DNA of 64,000 nt from JAKRSE01 sp943369295 (GTDB lineage Bacteria; Armatimonadota; Fimbriimonadia; Fimbriimonadales; Fimbriimonadaceae): NCBI GenBank assembly GCA_943369295.1, contig CALRMU020000002.1:682001-746000 (forward strand). Reading direction: 5' to 3'. Under the pieces are notes generated by a model, which was not told the DNA's origin, made no database searches, and was given only the letters and a program-made list of their open reading frames with translations. Position 1 is the stretch's first letter; every line of letters begins with the position of its first letter. Positions 60,778 through 64,000 of the stretch are shown here, one piece after another. Both the position numbers and the translations under genes were made by a program.

Positions 60778-61002
60778 TTGAACCCCACACGAACCCAGCT
60801 GGTTCGTTCTTCAGGTTTCACTCAGGACTGTGGTCAGCCTTTGAGTGAGATCCTTAACCTAGCTCGGCTGGAGAGGATTATAGACCTGGTGAAATTGCTG
60901 TAGGAAAGCTTGGTCAGAAAAGCTGGTATTTCTGCCATGCCCCTGGCAGATTTGCTGGGCTCTTGTGCCTCAGTTTCTGGTAGGGTTGGAGCGGGTCATA
61001 GA

Positions 61003-61045
61003 GAGAGCCTGCACGGAAACTTTGCATTGTCCGCACAGGCTCTTT
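61003..61045 (-). terminator. Hairpin after the PEP-CTERM gene at 61068
   Basis: AGAGCCTG-c-ACGGA and TCCG-c-ACAGGCTCT form a long stem (61003-61045) about 23 bp after the stop codon of the minus-strand gene. There is no poly-T on that strand, so its efficiency as a terminator is uncertain. Confidence 0.6.
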
Positions 61046-61067
61046 CTGTCTGACAATCGGTTTTTGG

Positions 61068-62141
61068 CTAAGCCTGCTTCTTTCTTCGCCGGGCTGCGAT
61101 CATGGCTCCAGCTCCGGCGGCGAGGAGCAGCATGGTTCCTGGCTCGGGGACTGCATCCATCCGGTATCCGCCTGTGTTGATGCCAGTCCGCGTCATGCCG
61201 TGCCCATACAGAACACCACTGTCGGTCAAGTCAGTAAAAACGTTATAAGTGCCGAATGCTTCTGACAGCTTGTTCCAGCCACCTCCAGGAGTGTAGGTCC
61301 AGGTGGCAATCCCATAGCTTTGATAACCGCCCGTGAAAAACAGGCTTGCCACAACATCTCCAGATGACGTGGAGGCGATTTTGGATGCCGAGTAGTTTCT
61401 TCTAAGCCCATTGTTTTCAGGGTAAGCCGTCTCGGGGGTTGGAATCGGGGGCAATGATGTTAGATCCATTGTGGCAAGATCAAGGAAACCCAATCCCGAA
61501 ATTCCTGCCGCACTTTGAGAAATAGTGCCGACCAGAAGCTTGTTGCTGTCCTCAAGATCAAACACCTTCGCACTGGCGCCGAGATAACTTGATGCAGAGC
61601 CTGCCGCATCGAAAATGGTTCCATCTGCCTTTGTCACCAGATAGGATCCTGTTGTCGATAAACTGAGTGCGGACCCCGTTGAATTGAGATCCATTAGGGA
61701 TCCATCTATGGAGTGAAGAAGACTTCCGTTAGCATAGATTGAGTTGTTGATGGCCATATAACTGCCATTCAAGCGGGAAATCGATCCGACCGCATCACTG
61801 ACGACGTTGAGTGTTCCGGTTAGGTCAAGGTAGGCGGGCAGGAAAAAGTCGTCAAGTGGGTTCGCCTTGATAGACCCGAAGAGTCTTCCATCGCTAGAGA
61901 TTCCGACTGACTTGATTGCGAAGCTCTCGATAGAAGTTCCATCGAAGCTTCGGGTGTCGATTGTCCGGAACGAACTATGATAACTCAGGTCGTTCTCGCC
62001 AACGAAAAACCTGTCGTAAACAAATGCATTGGGGTCGAAGCTATTGCCTTGTGGAATGACTTGAGCGAAAGAAGCTGACGATGCCGCTATCAAGATTCCG
62101 ATCCCAACTAGCGTAAGTGGTTTGACTGAGATGTTTTTCAT
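61068..62141 (-). CDS. PEP-CTERM protein with HAF-like repeats, paralogue 1
   Basis: This 357-residue protein has a signal peptide (LTLVGIGILIAASSASFAQ), repeated short beta motifs of the type SSDGRLFGSIKA and DLTDSGVLYGHG, and the tail VPEPGTMLLLAAGAGAMIAA followed by RRRKKQA. The D/S-x-G-x-(I/V/L)-x-G pattern is like the extracellular HAF repeats of surface proteins. Its start ATG overlaps the stop of the next PEP-CTERM gene by 4 bp (62138-62141), so the two are coupled. Function unknown. Confidence 0.82.
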   Translation of the reverse strand: MKNISVKPLTLVGIGILIAASSASFAQVIPQGNSFDPNAFVYDRFFVGENDLSYHSSFRTIDTRSFDGTSIESFAIKSVGISSDGRLFGSIKANPLDDFFLPAYLDLTGTLNVVSDAVGSISRLNGSYMAINNSIYANGSLLHSIDGSLMDLNSTGSALSLSTTGSYLVTKADGTIFDAAGSASSYLGASAKVFDLEDSNKLLVGTISQSAAGISGLGFLDLATMDLTSLPPIPTPETAYPENNGLRRNYSASKIASTSSGDVVASLFFTGGYQSYGIATWTYTPGGGWNKLSEAFGTYNVFTDLTDSGVLYGHGMTRTGINTGGYRMDAVPEPGTMLLLAAGAGAMIAARRRKKQA

Positions 62142-63346
62142 TTGTCTGCTCCGGTAGAGCTTGAAGATTGGAGGGCTTTCTTGCGCCTGGCTGCGATGAG
62201 TCCGCCTGCTCCGGCCGCGAGGAGAAGCATGGTTCCTGGCTCGGGGACGGGATTAGTGCGGAAGGCAGTCGTTGTATCGTAATTCAGGTGGGGAAAGGGT
62301 GCGGCAAGAGTGCCAAAAATTGAGCCGTCGTTAGTCATATCAAGGCTAAATGCTGAGTACTTATTGCTCAGGAGTGAACCTAGGCCTGTCGTCTCACTAA
62401 CATTCACCCAGCCATTCCCATTCTCGAAGAACCAAACATCGAGATAGTTGTCCAGCCCATCTTTCCTTGCCAGCTTAGTGGCCAGCATATCGCCTCGGTT
62501 GTTCACCTTTTGGATCGAAAAGCCAGAGAATGAGTTGTCAAGATCCTTGATGATTCCTGTAGATGAGTCGTAAAGGGAATATCCGGACTCGTTAGTAGTA
62601 AAGTTTCTCCAAGAGGTTAGGGCGAGACCTAAATCATTGGCATCGATAAGTTCAGCATAAATGTTGGTGCCACCATGCTGTGCCTGGATGATTCCATTCC
62701 CAAGAGAATTGGAAAGTGATACTGTGCTTCCGTCTACTTTTCTGACGGTCGATTCGAATTCTCCTAGTTCGTTGGAGTGAAGATAGATGAGAGTTCCGTT
62801 CTCAGTAAGCGTGCCGTTGTACAGAGTATTTGCACCGCCTGTGGTGTCAATGCTCCAAAGGATCTCGCTTCCCTTATAGAACTCCAGCCTCGTACCCAAA
62901 CTGCCAAATCTCTCTGGTGCGTTAACCCCGCCACCTGCGTCAACTACTGCGTACTCACCTGTCATTTGGCGTATATTGTTTCCGCCTCCGAAGCCCCAAG
63001 AGTCAGATGCAGGTTCGAAGAGCTTGATCTCGCCTGAAAAATCCCAAGAGGCGGCTTTGTAAGATGAGGCTGATTCTGCGATGCTTCCGAAGACCCTTCC
63101 ATCTGACGAGAGGCCGTTCACAAAAAGCGGGCTTGAAGTCCAGGTTCCGTTTGTATTGATCCTTGAACCAAATGGAGAATTGTAGGTTGAGACGATTGCC
63201 CGCCCATTGTCATCAACACGGAACCCAATAATGGAGGCACCTACGTCAGCTTTGGTGTACCGAGTCACCTGGGCATTAGCGATTGCTGGTATGGCGAGGG
63301 TCAAGCCCGCGGCCAGGATTAACCCGATTTTTGCACTAGAGTTCAT
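62138..63346 (-). CDS. PEP-CTERM protein with HAF-like repeats, paralogue 2
   Basis: This 402-residue protein has a signal peptide (IGLILAAGLTLAIPAIANAQ), the repeat motifs LSSDGRVFGSIAE, KVNNRGDMLATKLA and DMTNDGSIFGTLA, and the tail NPVPEPGTMLLLAAGAGGLI followed by AARRKKALQ. It is a close relative of the neighbouring genes at 61068 and 63393, so the three appear to come from tandem duplication. It overlaps the downstream paralogue by 4 bp. Confidence 0.85.
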   Translation of the reverse strand: MNSSAKIGLILAAGLTLAIPAIANAQVTRYTKADVGASIIGFRVDDNGRAIVSTYNSPFGSRINTNGTWTSSPLFVNGLSSDGRVFGSIAESASSYKAASWDFSGEIKLFEPASDSWGFGGGNNIRQMTGEYAVVDAGGGVNAPERFGSLGTRLEFYKGSEILWSIDTTGGANTLYNGTLTENGTLIYLHSNELGEFESTVRKVDGSTVSLSNSLGNGIIQAQHGGTNIYAELIDANDLGLALTSWRNFTTNESGYSLYDSSTGIIKDLDNSFSGFSIQKVNNRGDMLATKLARKDGLDNYLDVWFFENGNGWVNVSETTGLGSLLSNKYSAFSLDMTNDGSIFGTLAAPFPHLNYDTTTAFRTNPVPEPGTMLLLAAGAGGLIAARRKKALQSSSSTGADK

Positions 63347-63392
63347 GATCTTTCAGATTTGTTTTGTAGTCGCGGCAATCGCGAGGGATTTA

Positions 63393-64000
63393 TCAGACTT
63401 TCTTCTTTCTTTTGCGGGCTGCAATCAAGCCGCCTGCTCCGGCGGCCAGGAGCAGCATCGTTCCAGGCTCGGGAACGGGAGCGTTCATAGTGAAGCCCTT
63501 CGTCACCGTAGTAAAGTTCCAGGGGTTGTAAGGGCCTGTGTAGGTGCCGTAGATCAGCCCTTCGTTGGTGATGTCGATCCCAGTCAGATAGTCAAAAGTG
63601 GGAATGGCGTACAGCGAAGTGAGGTTGCTCCAACCCGTGTTTTGGCTGTAATGCCAGATGACTGAAGAATCAACCTCACCAGTATCGTTGGTTCGGACAG
63701 CCGCTACCACGTCCCCGGCATCGTTTATAGATGCGACAACAGATTTACGCATGCTGTCGAAGACCAAGCTGTCGGAGTAGACGAACGGCATTGCTGGAAG
63801 ATTCAACAGATCCCCAGTCGCAGCATCGTACGTCTGAAAGTTAAAAGTGAAGTTCTCAGCGTAGGGAAAACCAATTCCACCAGGAGCACGATCTGTGCTG
63901 GTCAAGAGAACCTTGCCCAGGTTGTTGAGGTCCTGCGCTCCGCCGCCCAAGGTGCTGCTGGAACTGGCAATCGAGAGGTCTCGAACCGACCCATCGCCCA
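63393..64000 (-). CDS. PEP-CTERM protein with HAF-like repeats, paralogue 3 (5' end outside window)
   Basis: The frame is open to the right edge: upstream of the TTG at 63950 it continues without a stop through codons reading GDGSVRDLSIASSSSTL, so the gene is partial. The visible 202 or so residues include INDAGDVVAAVRTNDTGE, DITNEGLIYGTYTG and the tail PVPEPGTMLLLAAGAGGLIA followed by ARKRKKKV. It is 46 bp from the next gene. The signal peptide is not in the window. Confidence 0.85.
   Translation of the reverse strand, partial: GDGSVRDLSIASSSSTLGGGAQDLNNLGKVLLTSTDRAPGGIGFPYAENFTFNFQTYDAATGDLLNLPAMPFVYSDSLVFDSMRKSVVASINDAGDVVAAVRTNDTGEVDSSVIWHYSQNTGWSNLTSLYAIPTFDYLTGIDITNEGLIYGTYTGPYNPWNFTTVTKGFTMNAPVPEPGTMLLLAAGAGGLIAARKRKKKV

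Overview
The window reads as chromosomal DNA of a free-living, flagellated, Gram-negative-type bacterium. My best guess is Armatimonadota, perhaps a Fimbriimonadia-like lineage. This is an inference, because no rRNA gene or phylogenetic search is available. It rests on the mix of planctomycete-style families (cytochrome-type PSCyt/DUF1549-DUF1553, DUF1501, DUF1800), PEP-CTERM secreted proteins, a Thermus-like lysine (alpha-aminoadipate) gene set, and flagellar/chemotaxis genes. Genes are dense, with many 4-bp or longer overlaps and few clear Shine-Dalgarno sites. No phage, IS transposase, CRISPR array or integrase is visible.

Layout. 0-8.6 kb (minus strand): O-acetylhomoserine sulfhydrylase, a cupin, an S41 protease next to a degenerate S41 relative, a HEAT-repeat secreted protein, MTA phosphorylase, an orphan metal/cobalamin-type binding lipoprotein, and tRNA-Trp. 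8.6-20 kb: kynureninase, mutL-ruvC, a small ParE-type toxin-antitoxin pair, efp, a methyltransferase, a cysteine-rich membrane protein, an RtcA-like cyclase without the catalytic His, a nitroreductase and a lone sucC. 19.7-25.1 kb (minus): a cheW-cheA-HDOD-fliD operon. 25-30.7 kb: an Acr3-type arsenite permease, a UvrA homologue ending after its first ABC module, a GyrI-like protein and a PQQ-type sugar dehydrogenase. 30.8-36.3 kb: DUF1800, PSCyt/DUF1549/DUF1553 and DUF1501. 36.5-41.9 kb: speE, a structured leader before a small coiled-coil gene, MarR, a 3D-domain protein, rsmA and queG. 41.8-46.4 kb: a LacI regulator divergent from a fucosidase/dehydrogenase/aldo-keto reductase operon, with a near-perfect operator palindrome between them. 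46.7-55.9 kb: a PDZ-hydrolase fusion, a 1.1-kb hairpin-repeat array, DUF2071, a GH2 enzyme, a KefC/KefF pair and a 154-bp tandem repeat. 55.9-59.9 kb (minus): homocitrate synthase, homoaconitase large and small subunits and homoisocitrate dehydrogenase, preceded by an overlapping 38-codon lysine-rich ORF. 60.1-64.0 kb (minus): four PEP-CTERM genes, the last running off the window.

Functional links. SpeE makes methylthioadenosine, which MtnP recycles; MetY belongs to methionine supply. The che/fli operon ties chemotaxis signalling to filament capping. The LacI cluster looks like fucoside catabolism. The four aminoadipate genes cover homocitrate to 2-oxoadipate; the LysW-dependent later steps are not in the window.

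Most interesting signals: the half-UvrA with a damaged zinc module, the lysine-rich ORF fused by overlap to the lysine operon, the S41 protease/pseudoprotease pair, the His-less RtcA, the structured leader that hides a ribosome binding site, the unexplained Cys-rich membrane protein, and a mosaic array built from five families of 7-to-10-bp-stem, 3-nt-loop hairpins.
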